Below, piece after piece: positions 34,587 to 46,500 of a stretch of DNA of 64,000 nt. The position numbers and the translations under genes are program-made. Within the stretch, counting starts at the first letter, position 1. Each line of letters starts with the position of its first letter. Source of the stretch: Hordeum vulgare subsp. vulgare (taxonomy: Eukaryota; Streptophyta; Magnoliopsida; Poales; Poaceae); contig NC_058520.1 of NCBI RefSeq assembly GCF_904849725.1, positions 346,453,670-346,517,669 on the forward strand, written 5' to 3'. The notes under the pieces are model-generated. The model ran no database searches, was not told where the DNA came from, and worked only from the letters and a program-made list of their open reading frames with translations.

Positions 34587-36537
34587 TGAAAGGACGTGGA
34601 TGTCGTCTAGAGGGGGTGAATAGGCGCTTTAAAATAATTACGGTTTAGGCTTGAACAAATGCGGAATAAAACTAACGTTTAATTTGTCAAGCACAAAACC
34701 TAAAATAACTAGGCTCAACTATGTGCACCAATAACATATGCTAAGTAAGATAAATAACTAAGTGATAGCAAGATATATGACAAGAAACAATATGGCTATC
34801 ACAAAGTAAAGTGCATAAGTAAAGGGTTCGGGTAAGAGATAACCGAGGCACGCGGAGACGATGATGTATCCCGAAGTTCACACCCTTGCGGATGCTAATC
34901 TCCGTTGGAGCGTTGTGGAGGTACAATGGTCCCCAAGATGCCACTAAGGCCACCGTAATCTCCTCACGCCCTCGCACAATGCAAGATGTCGTGATTCCAC
35001 TAAGGGACCCATGAGGGCGGTCACCGAACCCGTACAAACAAGATTGTGGCAATCTCCACAACTTAATTGGAGGCTCCCAACAACACCTCAAAGCTTCCCC
35101 ACAATGGCATATGGCTTCGAGGTGTCCACAAATGCTCGGGGAAATCTCCACAACTTAATTGGAGACCCTGACGCTTGCCCGGAGCTTTACACCACAATGA
35201 TTGAGCTCCGAGGCACCACCAAGCGTCTAGGGGTACCAAGTACCAAAAGGTAATAAGCTTCTCAACTTCTCACTTCCGCGTATCACCGTGGAGAACTCAA
35301 ACCGATGCACCAAATGCAATGGCAAGGGCACACGGAGTGCCCAAATCCTTCTCTCCCAAATCCCACCAAAGCAACTAATGCTAGGGAGGAAAATGAGAGG
35401 AATAATGAAGAAGAACACGAAGAACTCCAAGATATAGACCCAATGGGTTCCCCTCACTTAGAGGAGAAAGTGATTGGTGGAAATGTGGATCTAGATCTCC
35501 TGTCTCTTTTCCCTCAAGAACTAGAAAGAATCATTGGAGGGATTGAGAGTTAGAAAGCTCGAAGAAGGTCTACAATGGGGGAAGAATATGAGCTAAAGAG
35601 ATAAGGTTCAATGCGGAACAAGACCCCCTTTTATAGGTGGGGAAAATCCAACCGTTAAGCCTCACAGCCCACACAGAGCGGTACTACCGCTCCTGGAGCG
35701 GTATATACCGCTAGGGAGCGGTAGTAAAAAATTAATACCGCTCCGGGGGCGTACTACCTCTCCGGGGGCGGTACTACCGCTACATGAGCGGTACTACCGC
35801 TCGCACCAGGAGCGGTACTATCGGTGGATACTGAAACTGATGTAACTTTCGCATACGGACTCCGAATTCAATGAAACCAAGTTTGTTGGAAAGCTAACGA
35901 CATGGGCTAACACAATCTTGATAGAAATATCAATAACAAGAAAGTGAGAAAAGTCCCATAAGAAAACGGTGAGAACCCTTCTTCGAATAAGACCGGTAAA
36001 AACTCCCAACATCGAAAACATCATAGAAGATGCATATGGACTCCGTTTTCGATGAACTCGAGTGTGGCATGAAGATGACCATAAGCTCTAAAACTCACAA
36101 AGATAAATACCAATCAAGAACCAAGAAGTATGATACAAGGATGCAAATGGTTTGAGCTGTCAACGAACGATACGATCAAGCTACTCACTTGAGAGCCCCC
36201 CTTGATAGTATGACAATCTATCCTAAAATAGAAAACCTTGATCCTTCTCCCCCATGGGATCACTTGATCCCTCTCGGTACATCTTGTGCGCTTTGTGTGT
36301 TGATCATCTTGATTTACTCTTTGTTTGACGATCTTGATCAACCTTGTGTATCTATGACCATTCTTTGGATAATACCTTGAATACAACATTGTTCATCATA
36401 TAAACTCCTTGAACCTAACAGATTGACTTCAAGAAGTGTCTATTCACAAATCCTATAAATATAACTTAACGCAACCATTAATCCATAGGAATTGTCATCA
36501 ATTACCAAAACCACATATGGAGATATATGCTCTAACA
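34587..36537 (-). mobile_element. 5' LTR of the Maximus-type element
   Basis: 1951 bp; on the minus strand TGTTAGAGCATATATCTCC at 36537 to ...CGTCCTTTCA at 34587. It has a TATA box at 35624-35637 with the palindrome array upstream. It is inserted in the gag of G2 (flank ATATT at 36538-36542). Confidence 0.9.
35676..35826 (-). repeat. Palindrome array in the Maximus-type 5' LTR
   Basis: Copies of GAGCGGTACTACCGCTC at 35676-35692 and degenerate forms through 35826, including a GAGCGGTATATACCGCT variant. It is collinear with 6728-6920 of the 3' LTR but shorter, with unit-level changes. Confidence 0.85.
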
Positions 36538-36885
36538 ATATTCATCAAGAGTAATAAATAAATTATGAAGATCATAAGAAGCATTATCACCCCAATCATG
36601 ATCATTGCAATAAGTAGCGGTCATGGCAAACTCATCAAATATAGCATCCCGAAGCTTGTGGGATTGCATATCATTAGCACAATTGATATTAACAGAATTT
36701 ATAACAATATCATTGCAATCATGCTTTTCATTCAAGGAAACATCGTGAATCACTTCATCACAATTTTCAGATTCGCGAATCTCAAGCAAAACTTTGTAGA
36801 GATAATCAAGTACACTCAACTCACTAGCAATTGGTTCATCATAATTGGATATCTTGAAAAGATTAGCAAGTGGATCAGGATCCAT
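36538..36885 (-). pseudogene. Truncated gag N-terminus of Gypsy element G2
   Basis: A minus-strand frame from MDPDPLANLFKISNYDEPIA at 36885, cut at 36538 by the Maximus-type element. Its N-terminus and acidic, cysteine-containing composition fit the first ORF of the abundant Triticeae Gypsy group with TGATACGTCTCC LTRs, as I remember it. The domain itself is not recognisable from this fragment. The rest of G2 lies beyond the left edge. Confidence 0.6.
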
Positions 36886-37192
36886 ATCAATTGATTTTTA
36901 GCAAGAAAATATGCAAGCAAATAGAAGACACATGTCAACATAAGCAAAGATAACAAACAAGCAAAAAGGCAAACGGAAAAGAGGGCGAATAAAACAGCAA
37001 ATATTTGTGAAGTGGGGGAGAGGAAAACGAGAGGCAAATGGCAAATAATGTAAATTGTGAGGAGTTGCGATTTGTGATTAGGAACCTGGTTGGTGTTGAA
37101 GATCCTCCCCGGCAATGGTGCCAGAAATTGGCACATTGGCGGGAGACTATCTTGACTTGATCTTCCCACGCAACGACGCCAGAAATTCCTTT
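36886..37192 (-). other. Leader of G2 with two primer-site-like motifs
   Basis: On the minus strand two similar sites occur about 60 bp apart: TGGCGTCGTTGCGTGGGAAG (ending at 37181) and TGGCACCATTGCCGGGGAGG (ending near 37123). Each is preceded by a similar AATTTC-type context. The LTR-proximal one is the better primer-site candidate, with an 11-nt gap to the LTR end I chose. Confidence 0.55.
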
Positions 37193-38772
37193 TGATGTCT
37201 CTTAGAACTACGTCGGTATTTCCCCAAAGAGGAAGGGATGATGCAGTATAGAGACGGTAGGTATTTCCCTGAGTGATGAGACCAAGGTTATCAAACCAGT
37301 AGGAGAAGCTCCTCACACGACGTAAACAAAACCTGCACACAAATAAAAATTCTCGCAACCCCACGTGTTAAATGGGTTGTCAATCCCTTTCGGGTACGAT
37401 GCCTCAAGATAGGCAAATAATGTGAGGTAAAAGTGGTAGATAGGATAAATAGATCACGGAACAAACAAATTGCAGCAAGGTATTTTTGTATTTTTGGTTT
37501 AATAGATCTGAAAATAAAAGCAAAGGAAAATAGATCGCAAAGGCAAATATGATGAAAAGAGACCCGGGGTCGTAGGTTTCACTAGTGGCTTCTCTCGAGA
37601 AAAATAGTAAATGGTGGGAAAACAATTACTGTTGGGCAATTCATAGAACTTCAAATAATCATGGCGATATCCATGCAATGATCACTATATAGGCATCATG
37701 TCCAAGATTAGTAGACCGACTCATGCGTGCATCTACTACTATTACTCCACACATCGACCACTATCCAGCATGCATCTAGTATATTAAGTTCATGGAAAAA
37801 TGGAGTAATGCAATAAGAACGATGACATGATGTAGACAAGATCTATTTATGTAGAAATAGACCCCATCTTGTTATCCTTAATAGCAACGATACATACGTG
37901 TCGTTTCCCTTTCTGAAACTGGGATCAAGCACCATAAGATCGAACCCATCACAAAGCACCTCTTCCCATTGCAAGATAAATAGATCAAGTTGGCCAAACA
38001 AAACCGAAATAGCGGAGAAGAAATATGAGGCTATAATCAATCACGCATATAAGATATCATAGAAGACTCGAATAACTTTCATGGATAAAAACATAGATCT
38101 GATCATAAACTCAAAGTTCATCGGATCCCAACAAACACACCGCAAAAAGACCTACATCATATGGATCTCCAAGAGACCATTGTATTGATAATCAAGAGAG
38201 AGAGAGAGGAAGCCATCTAGCTACTAACTACGGACCCATAGGTCTACAAAGAACTACCCATGCATCATCGCACAGGCACAAATGGACATGATGAACCCCT
38301 CTGTGATGGTGTCTAGATTAGATTTGGCGTTTGTGAATTCTGCGACGGTTGGAATTGATTTTCGTCCCCCTTTTTAGGATTTCTGGAATATTGGGGTATT
38401 TATAGAGCAAAGAGGCGGTGCGGGAGGCCAACGAGGAGTGCACAACCCACCGGGGCACGCCTGGGCCCCCAGGCGCGCCCTGGTGTGTTGTGCTCCCATC
38501 GGAGCTCCCCTTAGGTGCGTTGCTGGCCCACTAGATGTCTTCTGGCCCAAAAAATCCACAAAACGTTTCGCTGCGTTTGGACTCCGTTTGGTATTGATTT
38601 TATGCGATGTAACAAACATACAGAAAACAATAAACTCGCACTAGGCACTATGTCAATAGGTTAGTATCAAAAATGAAATAAAATGACTATAAAATGAATG
38701 TAAAACATCCAAGAATGATAATACAACAGCATGGAACAATAAAAAAATTATAGATACGTTGGAGACGTATCA
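37193..38772 (-). mobile_element. 5' LTR of Gypsy element G2
   Basis: About 1580 bp. The minus strand begins TGATACGTCTCCAACGTATC at 38772 and ends ...GAGACATCA at 37193. This start is one of the commonest LTR ends in Triticeae (Fatima/WHAM/Sabrina-type; I am not sure which name applies). A TATA box TATAAATA lies near 38398-38407. The right flank is GACCC; its partner is not in view. A short GA microsatellite lies near 38199-38213. Confidence 0.85.
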
Positions 38773-39490
38773 GACCCCTCAGATTCGAAGTTCGATGACG
38801 TCAAGACTGCCTCCTCGGATGGAGGGGACAAGGAGGAGGAGGAGGAAGAGAAGAGCGGACGCAACTCATCTTAGTCAAGAAAAAGGTGGGCGTACGAAGA
38901 CGTCATTGGGGTCGAGACCCGCGCCGTTTAGAGATGCCTTGTAAAGGCCTCCAATGTTGCAACCCGCGAGGCCCCTTTCAAGGCCCACATTGCCCTCTCC
39001 TCATTGGAGAGCGGGCAATCTAAGGTTCTCGCATGAACAAGCCGTTGCCGAGGAGGTAATCTATTTGATCTTATCGCATATTCATACCATAGATCCTCTT
39101 TCCTTTTGAGCGTTAAGCCATATTTGTATCTTCTACAGGACCCAAGGGGCGGTCCCTAGTGATTGGGAGACAAGCACACTTCCTTTGGGTAGCTCGCCCA
39201 AGGAGCGTTGTCCCATCCCCTACCCAGGAAGGGTTGGGAGAGGGGACTTCAAAAGCTCCGCCCATGCCGAACACGGGGGATAATGCTAGTGTGCCTATGG
39301 CCGAGGTGGAGTCCTGGGCTGTTGAGGTCCTATTAGCGAAGGCTCCTTCGTCAACAGATGGAGCAAAGTTGGGCCAGCCAACATCTCCGATGTCTGCAAC
39401 CATCGAGGATCCTCGGTCATCTCCCAGTGTTAGACTCTCCATTAGGGGAGAGAGTCGAGGTGATCCATCCACCCACTCGCCAAAGGGCAT
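38773..39490 (+). pseudogene. 3' part of the ORF of old Gypsy relic GA
   Basis: Plus-strand GC-rich sequence that ends at an LTR-like start (39491). It encodes an acidic, E/D/K-rich stretch (38800-38880) and a P/S/T/E-rich stretch (39159-39490). A possible GT-AG intron lies at about 39055-39138. This matches the C-terminal part of the single long ORF found in Gypsy elements with Transposase_28-like genes, by general resemblance only. It is cut on the left by G2. Confidence 0.4.
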
Positions 39491-40250
39491 GTGTCGGTGT
39501 CAAAACTGGTAGATCTCGCATAGAAGGTCCCAGACTTTGGGTCTTGTATCGATGGGTAACATGATACAAATGAGACGATGTTTACCCAGGTTCGGTCCCT
39601 CTTGATGGAGGTAAAACCCTATGTCATGCTTTTGTTTATATTGATGGTGGAGTATCGAATACATAGTTGATCTGCACCGAGATTGTATGTTGTGGTCTAC
39701 AACCCTATGAGTAATGATATTCTCCCTTTACGAACTAAATCCATGTGGTTTATATAGATACCGGGGGACGAGGATTACACAATGTCGGTTACACCAAGGA
39801 GAGCACATGCCGATTATTATATTTCCGTGGCGTGAACACAAAGTCTTCAGAGAGTACTTTTGGATACAACATTGTCTTGTAATACGAATTCCAGTGATAA
39901 TTATAGGATGACCCAGGAGTCCGGCCCATTAAAGTAAGCAAGCGGCCCAAGGACCTCTTATTCCTAGACTCCCTGTATAGCCCCCGAACTAGCCTCCAAT
40001 GCCGCAGTCTTGATGTGGCATCTTCACGCGTCCAAAGTATTTGGCTTGTGGGGCGAGTTCCCCTCATCCACTATGTTCGGCCGACTCGAGTCGAGCTTGA
40101 ATCACATTCTTGATTGTCGAAACATCGCATGGCCCAATAATTGTTCTTGTGCAGGGTTAATCACACCCCTCGATTCCCATGCACCAATAAGAGATAGGCA
40201 GTTCCAATAATCTTTTCACAAAATCCCTTGACGCGTAATTAGGAAAACCA
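39491..40250 (+). mobile_element. LTR of old Gypsy relic GA (right end approximate)
   Basis: It starts TGTCGGTGTCAAAACTGG, a common Triticeae Gypsy LTR start, followed by a TTTACCCAGGTTCGG-like box (39580-39600) and a TATA-like TTTATATAGATA (39750-39761). The right boundary is not resolved because no clear CA end plus primer site is visible; it lies somewhere between 40120 and 40300. Coding-type sequence of the same element class lies on both sides. Confidence 0.6.
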
Positions 40251-40814
40251 CTTATTACATTAACCAGGCGCACTTCCAGCAACACACCCTGTCTCTCCAG
40301 CCGTCGAGAAGAACACCAGAAAGTGTGAGACATGGCAAGTGCACCATGCTCCTCCTCACGCCCTCATGTCCCTCTCCCAAGCGACTCGGCAAGTTGTACC
40401 GTCTCTCGTCTTTGCTTGCATGAACTCGAGGTGCAAGGGTATCTCCCTTCCTCAGGTCTGTCGCCTTCCAATTCCGGTTTAACTTGCACAAATGGCGAAG
40501 CTTTCGCACAGAAATTCCCTACTCCTTGCATGGAACAGATGGTATGTTTAGTTACCTTCCTCTTATGAGGCTTGGGCTTCACCATTCACCCTTTCTTGAG
40601 GGATTTATTACAATTTTACGGGATTCAACTCCACCACCTCACCCCTGGATCCATTCTTCACACATCGAGCTTTGTTGCCCTTTGTGAGATGTTTCTGGGT
40701 TGTGCAGCCCATTTGGATCTATGGAGGAAGTTCTTCTGCCTTGTCCACCATACTCAAGGAGGGACAATTTCTGAAGTAGGCGGATCCGAAATATGGCGCA
40801 TAGATGGGACGGGA
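40251..40814 (+). pseudogene. Transposase_28-like (gypsy-type) ORF, N-terminal part, of relic GA
   Basis: A plus-strand frame open from about 40332 to the G4 insertion at 40815, with one in-frame TGA at 40566-40568. After the stop the sequence reads FLRDLLQFYGIQLHHLTP then SFVALCEMFLG and HLDLWRKFF. These are the hallmark segments of the 'putative gypsy type transposon' family (PF04195, named from memory), carried by certain large grass Gypsy elements. The protein's role is not established. It is cut by the G4 LTR at 40815. Confidence 0.7.
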
Positions 40815-41725
40815 TGTAACAGCCCGAAATCGACGCTCGAAAAGATTCCCCTTTATTTCGTTATCATCGTGTGACTTATTTGGTTGTCATATTCATCATC
40901 GTGTCATGTGCATCATCTGCATTGCATCGACACTCTGTTGCTGTCATTTTTCAAAAGTTGCATCCGAAATTAGTTGTGAGTTCTCTCCGTTCTTGTCGTT
41001 GACCGTTTTGGGACCAACCACACATGCACGCGCCCGCGGCATTGTTTAAACCTTGTTTTCAAAAGTGCGTATAAAACTTTCTCGGATTGGGTAAAATTGG
41101 TGTGCGGTCTTATTTTATTGTAGGTAGACTGCGTGCCAAATTCCATCACATTCGAAGTTCGTTTGATACATGTACCATTAAACCTATAGCGACACTATAA
41201 CCGGTTTATTTGTCGGACATTTTTGGTGTTTAATAACCTGTGTCGGGCCACAATTCTTCCATCTTTTCCCCCTAGCCCAACCACATAGCCCATCACGGCC
41301 CATCTAGCCTACCCTACGCCCGGAGTCATCATATTGCAATCGGAGGGCTTGAAGCGGTGCTAAACCCCTCAAAACTTTAAAACCCTAGACCGTGCCTATT
41401 TAACCATCAACCCCTGCCTAATTGGGAAAGCCTCCCTTCCATGGGATTCGTGCCACCAGCCAGCCAGCCCGCCTCCTCCCTTGTGCCGCCAAGTGGCTCC
41501 CTATCTCCCGCAAACCGTCGAAGCCTGCGGAGCCTAGAGCAGGCCCGCCTGGGCCCGAACCGACCTGCCGCCCCCACAACCTCCAGCAACCTCCTGCACC
41601 TACTGTCGCAACACCCAAGCCCATACCAGCCACCGGCGATCCCACCTCCTTCCTGGGCAGCAGAGCTCCTTCGGCCCCGAGCGTCCCGCCTCCGGCCTTC
41701 TCCCCACTTCTGTCGGTGGTGACCC

Positions 41726-43550
41726 TATTGAAAATATGCCCTAGAGGCAATAATAAATTGGTTATTATTATATTTCCTTGTTCATGATAATAGTTTGTTA
41801 TCCATGCTAGAATTGTATTGATTGGAAACTCAAATACATGTGTGGATAAATAGACAACACACTATCCCTAGTGAGCCTCTAGTTGACTAGCTCGTTGATC
41901 AAAGATGGTCAAGGTTTCCTGGCCATAGACAAGTGTTGTCACTTGATGACGGGATCACATCATTAAGAGAGTGATGTGATGGACAAGACCCAAACTATGA
42001 ATGTAGCATATGATCGTGTCAGTTTATTCCTAGTGTTTTCAGCACGTCAATGTATCTGTTCCTTTGACCATGAGATCATGCAACTCCCGGACACCGGAGG
42101 AATACCTTGTGTGTATCAAATGTCACAATGTTATTGGGTGACTATAAAGGTGCTCTACAGGTATCTCCGAAGGTGCCTGTTGGGTTGACATGGATCAAGA
42201 CTGGGATTTGTCACTCCGTGTGACGGAGAGGAATCTCGGGGCCCACTCGATAATACAACATCACAACAAGCCTTGCAAACAATGTGACTAAGGAGTTAGT
42301 CACGGGATCTTGTATTACGGAACGAGTAAGGAGACTTGCCGGTAACGAGATTGAACTAGGTATAGAGATATGACGATCAAATCTCGGGCAAGTAACATAC
42401 CGGAGGACAAAGGGAACTACATACAGGATTAATTGAATCCTTGACATAGAGGTTCAACCGATAAAGATCTTCGTAGAATATGTAGGAGCCAATATAGGCA
42501 TCTAGGTCCCACTATTGGTTATTGATCGGAGATTGTCTCGCGTCATGTCTACATAGTTCTCGAACCCGCAGGGTCTGCACACTTAAGGTTCGGTCACGTT
42601 TTGGTATAGTTGAGTTATAGGTGTTGGTGAACAAAGGTTGTTCGGAGTCGCGGATGAGATCCTGGAGGTCACGAGGAGCTTCGAAATGGTTCGGAGGTAA
42701 AGATTGATATATAGGAAGTCATGTTTTGGTCACTGGAAAAGTTTCGGGCTCATCGGTAGTGTACCGGAAGTGTCGGGAGGGTGCCGGGGGACCACCGGGA
42801 GGGGTGTGACGACCCAAGAGCCTTATGGGATGTGAGAGGATGTGGACCAGCCCCTGTTGGGCTGGCCGAAGCCTCTCTCAAAAGCCCATGCGGCTAGGAG
42901 TGGAGATAAAAGGCAAAAGTCCTTTAAAAGGAAAGGAAGGAGGAGTCCTCCCAAATTAGTCCACCTCCCTTGTGGGAAGGTGGACTCTTCCTTGTAGGGT
43001 TCGGCCGACCCCTTATCCTTGGAGTAGGGGCCAAGGCTGCCTCCTCTCCCCTCCTCCTATATATTAGAGATTTTGATGGTTTTGTGACACAGAAATCAGC
43101 CACGGCTGCCTCTCTCTCCTTCTAGATTTGTTTCTCCTCTAGTCTAATTCGACAGTGCTTAGGCGAAGCCCTGCTGGATTAGTTCACCGCCATCACCACC
43201 ACGCCCCCGTGATGGAGAACTCATCTACCTCTCCGCCCCTCTTGCTAGATCAAGAAGACGGAGATCGTCATCGAGTTGTACGTGTGCTGAACGTGCACGT
43301 GTCGTCCGTTCAGCACTAGATCGGGATGGATCATGATGGGATCGCGGGATGGATTGTGTTGAGATCGCGGGACGGGCTGCGATTTGAATCGCGAAGATGT
43401 TACACTACATCAACCGCGTTATATACGCTTCCGCTTAGCGATCTACAAGGGTATGTAGATTCACTCTCCCCTCTCGTAGATGATCATCACCATGGATAGG
43501 TATTGCGTGTGCGTTGATTTTTTTTGTTTCCCATGCAACGTTCCCCAACA
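41726..43550 (+). mobile_element. First LTR of the Angela-like tandem
   Basis: 1825 bp, start TATTGAAAATATGCCCTAGA (canonical TG changed to TA), end ACGTTCCCCAACA. The TATA box CCTATATATT is at about 43066-43075. Right of it the primer-site region reads TTGGCATCATGAGC. Confidence 0.9.
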
Positions 43551-46500
43551 TTGGCATCATGAGCTAGGTTCATGCGTAGATGATATCTCAAGTAGAACAC
43601 AAAAGAGTTTGTGGGTGCTGATGTTCAATTTTCTGTCCTCCTTAGTCCTTTCTTGATTCGGCGGTATTGTTGGATTGAAGTGGCCCGGACCAACATTACT
43701 CGTATGCTTACGAGAGACCGGTTTCATCGACTAACATGCAACTTGTTGCATAAAGATGACTCGCGTGTGTTTGGTTCTTCAACTTTACTTGAATCGGATT
43801 TGACCGAGGCGGCCCTTGGAGAAGGTTAAATACAAACTTGCATATCATCGTTGTGGTTTTGCGGAAGTAAGATGCGATCATACTAGATACCCATAGCAGC
43901 CACGTAAAACATGCAACAACACATTAGAGGATGTCTAACTAATTTTTGCAGGGTATGCATGTGATGTGATATGGCAAAGACATGATATGATATATTGGAT
44001 ATATGAGATGATCATGTTGTAATAGTTAAATATACACTTGCACGTCGATGCTACGGCAACCATAAGGAGCCATAGGGTTGTCTTTAATCATTTTGCGCTT
44101 GGAGGTGCTTTTCTTTATCGCTAGTAGTAGCTATAGTAGTAACAACATAGTTAGCGCTACAACCTCGATGGCAGAACAAGATGGAGATCATGATGTGGTG
44201 CTGGTGACGATGGAGATCATGCCGGTGCTTTGGTGATGGATATCAAGAAGCACAAGTTCATGGCCATATCATGTCAGTTATGGTTTGCATGTGATGTTAA
44301 TCCTTTTATCCACCTTATTTTGGTCAGGACGACAGTAGCATTATAAGCTGATCCCTTGCTAAAATTTCAAGATAAAATTGTGTTCTCCCCAACTCTGCAC
44401 CGTTGCGACAATTCGTCATTTCGAGACACCACGTGATGATCGGGTGTGACAGACTCAACGTTCACATACAACGGGTTCAAAACAGTTGCACATGCGGAAC
44501 ACTCGGGTTAAACTTGACGAGCCTAGCATGTACAGACATGGCGTCGGAACACAAGAGACCGAAAGGTCGAGCATGAATCATATAGTTGATATGATCAACA
44601 TGGAGATGTTCACCTGAAACTATACTCAGCTCACGTGATGATCGGACTTGAGTTAGTGAATTTGGAGCATGCGACACTCGAATGACTAGAGGGATGTCAA
44701 TTTGAGTGGGAGTTCTTAAGTAATATGATTAATTGAACTCATTATCATGACCATAGTCAAAAGGTCTTTGCAAATTATGTTGTAGCTTGCATTGTAGCTC
44801 TACTGTTTTTGATATGTTCCTAGATAAAACGTAGTTGAAATATGATAGTAGCAATTATGCGGACTGGATCCGTAAACTAGGATTGTCTTCATTGCTGCAC
44901 AGAAGGCTTATGTCCTTAATGCACCACTCGGTGTGCTGAACCCCAAATGTTTTTTGTGGATGTTGCGAACATCTGACATACATGTTTTTGAAGACAATGT
45001 GATAGTTCAATGCGTAATGCTTAAACATCTTAGAATTGAGGCATTGAAGACGTTTCAAATGTCACGGGACATACGAGATGTTCCAAGGGATGAAATTGGG
45101 ATTTCATGCTCGTGCCCGTGTTGAGAGGTATGAGACCTCCGAGAAGATTCTTTGTCTACAAAGGGAGAAAAGCTCAATCGTTGAGCATGTGCTCAGATTG
45201 TCTGAGTGCTACAATCGCTTGAACCGAGTGGGAGTTGATCTTCCAGATAAGATGGTGATTGACGTAGTTCTCGAAAGTCACTACCACCAAGCTACAGAGC
45301 TTCATGATGAACTATAATATATTAGGGATAGATATGATGATCCCTGAGCTATTCGTGATGTTTGACACCGCGAAAGTAGAAATCAAGTAGGAGCATCAAT
45401 TGTTGATGGTTAGTAAAACCACTAGTTTCAAGAAGTGCAAGGGCAAGATGGGATACTTCATGAAACAACAAGCCAATTGCTGCTCTAGTGAAGAAACCCA
45501 AGGTTTAACTCAAACCCGGGACTAAGTGCTTCTGTAATGAGGGGAACAGTCACTGAAGCGGAACTACCCTAGATACTTGGTAGATGAGAAGGCTGGCAAA
45601 ATTGCCGAAAGTATATTGGATATACATGATATTGATGTGTACATTACTAGTACTCCTAGTAGCACCAGGGTATAAGATACCAGTTCAGTTGCTAAGTGTT
45701 AGTAACTCGAAATAAAGGCTACAGAATAAACAGAGACTAGCTAAAGACGAGGTAACGATGTGTGTTAGAAGTGTTTCAAAGTTGATGTGATCACCATCGC
45801 ACACTCCCTCTACTTTCGAGATAACTGTTGAACCTAAATAAATGTTATTTTGTGTTTGCATTGAGCATGAACATGATTAGACCATGTTTATTGCAATAGG
45901 ATTGTTCATCTAAAGAGAATAATGGTTATTATATTTGCTTGAATAAATAGCTTGAATGGTTTATTGAATCTCGATCGTAGTGATACACATGTTCATGATA
46001 TTAATGCCAAAAGATACAAAGTAGTAATGATAGTGTCACTTACTTGTGGCACTGCCTCTTGAGTCATATTGGTGGAAAATGCATGAAGAAGCTCCATACT
46101 GATGGATCTATGGACTCACTCGTTTTTGAAACGTTTGAGACATGTGAACCATGCCTATTGGTGTAAACGCATGAAGAAATTCCATGCAAATGGATTGTGT
46201 AGATTCACTTGATTATGAATCACTTGAGACATGCAAATCATGCCAAATTGGCCAGATGACTAAAGACCTCGTTTTCAGTGAGATGGAACAAGAAAGTAAC
46301 TTGTTGGAAGTAGTACATTTTGATGTATGCGGTCCAATGAGTGCTGAGGCACGCAGTGGATATCGTTACGTTCTTACTTCACAGATGATTTGAGTAGATA
46401 CTAGTATATTTACTTGATGAAACACAAGTCTGAATTATTGAAAGGATCAAGTAATTTCAGAGTGAAGTTGAAGATGATCATGACATCTACGATATGACCA

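Larger units (their letters stand above)
5914..36537 (-). mobile_element. Sirevirus/Maximus-type Copia element, gag-only, interrupted by A1 (and G1)
   Basis: A composite minus-strand element: 5' LTR 34587-36537, PBS 34573-34584, gag 34531-34100 continued at 13131-11142, a 3' non-coding region 11141-7948, and 3' LTR 7947-5914 cut by G1. The large coiled-coil gag with two zinc knuckles, repeated polypurine tracts before the 3' LTR, and palindromes just upstream of the LTR TATA are traits described for Sireviruses. No protease, integrase, reverse transcriptase or RNase H sequence is visible between gag and the 3' LTR. It therefore looks like a non-autonomous derivative that would need enzymes from a full relative. 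The right flank is ATATT; the left duplicate is out of view. Without A1 the visible element is about 9.7 kb. Confidence 0.8.

Noticed and set aside
41721..41725. GACCC next to both the G2 LTR (38773) and the Angela-like LTR (41721) as a shared target duplication
   Set aside because: The two elements belong to different insertions in different hosts with opposite orientation; a 5-bp coincidence is likely.
41418..41787. Proline-rich 90-121 codon ORFs near 41420-41790
   Set aside because: They lie in the GC-rich leader part of the G4 LTR and run into the Angela-like LTR; no known domain.
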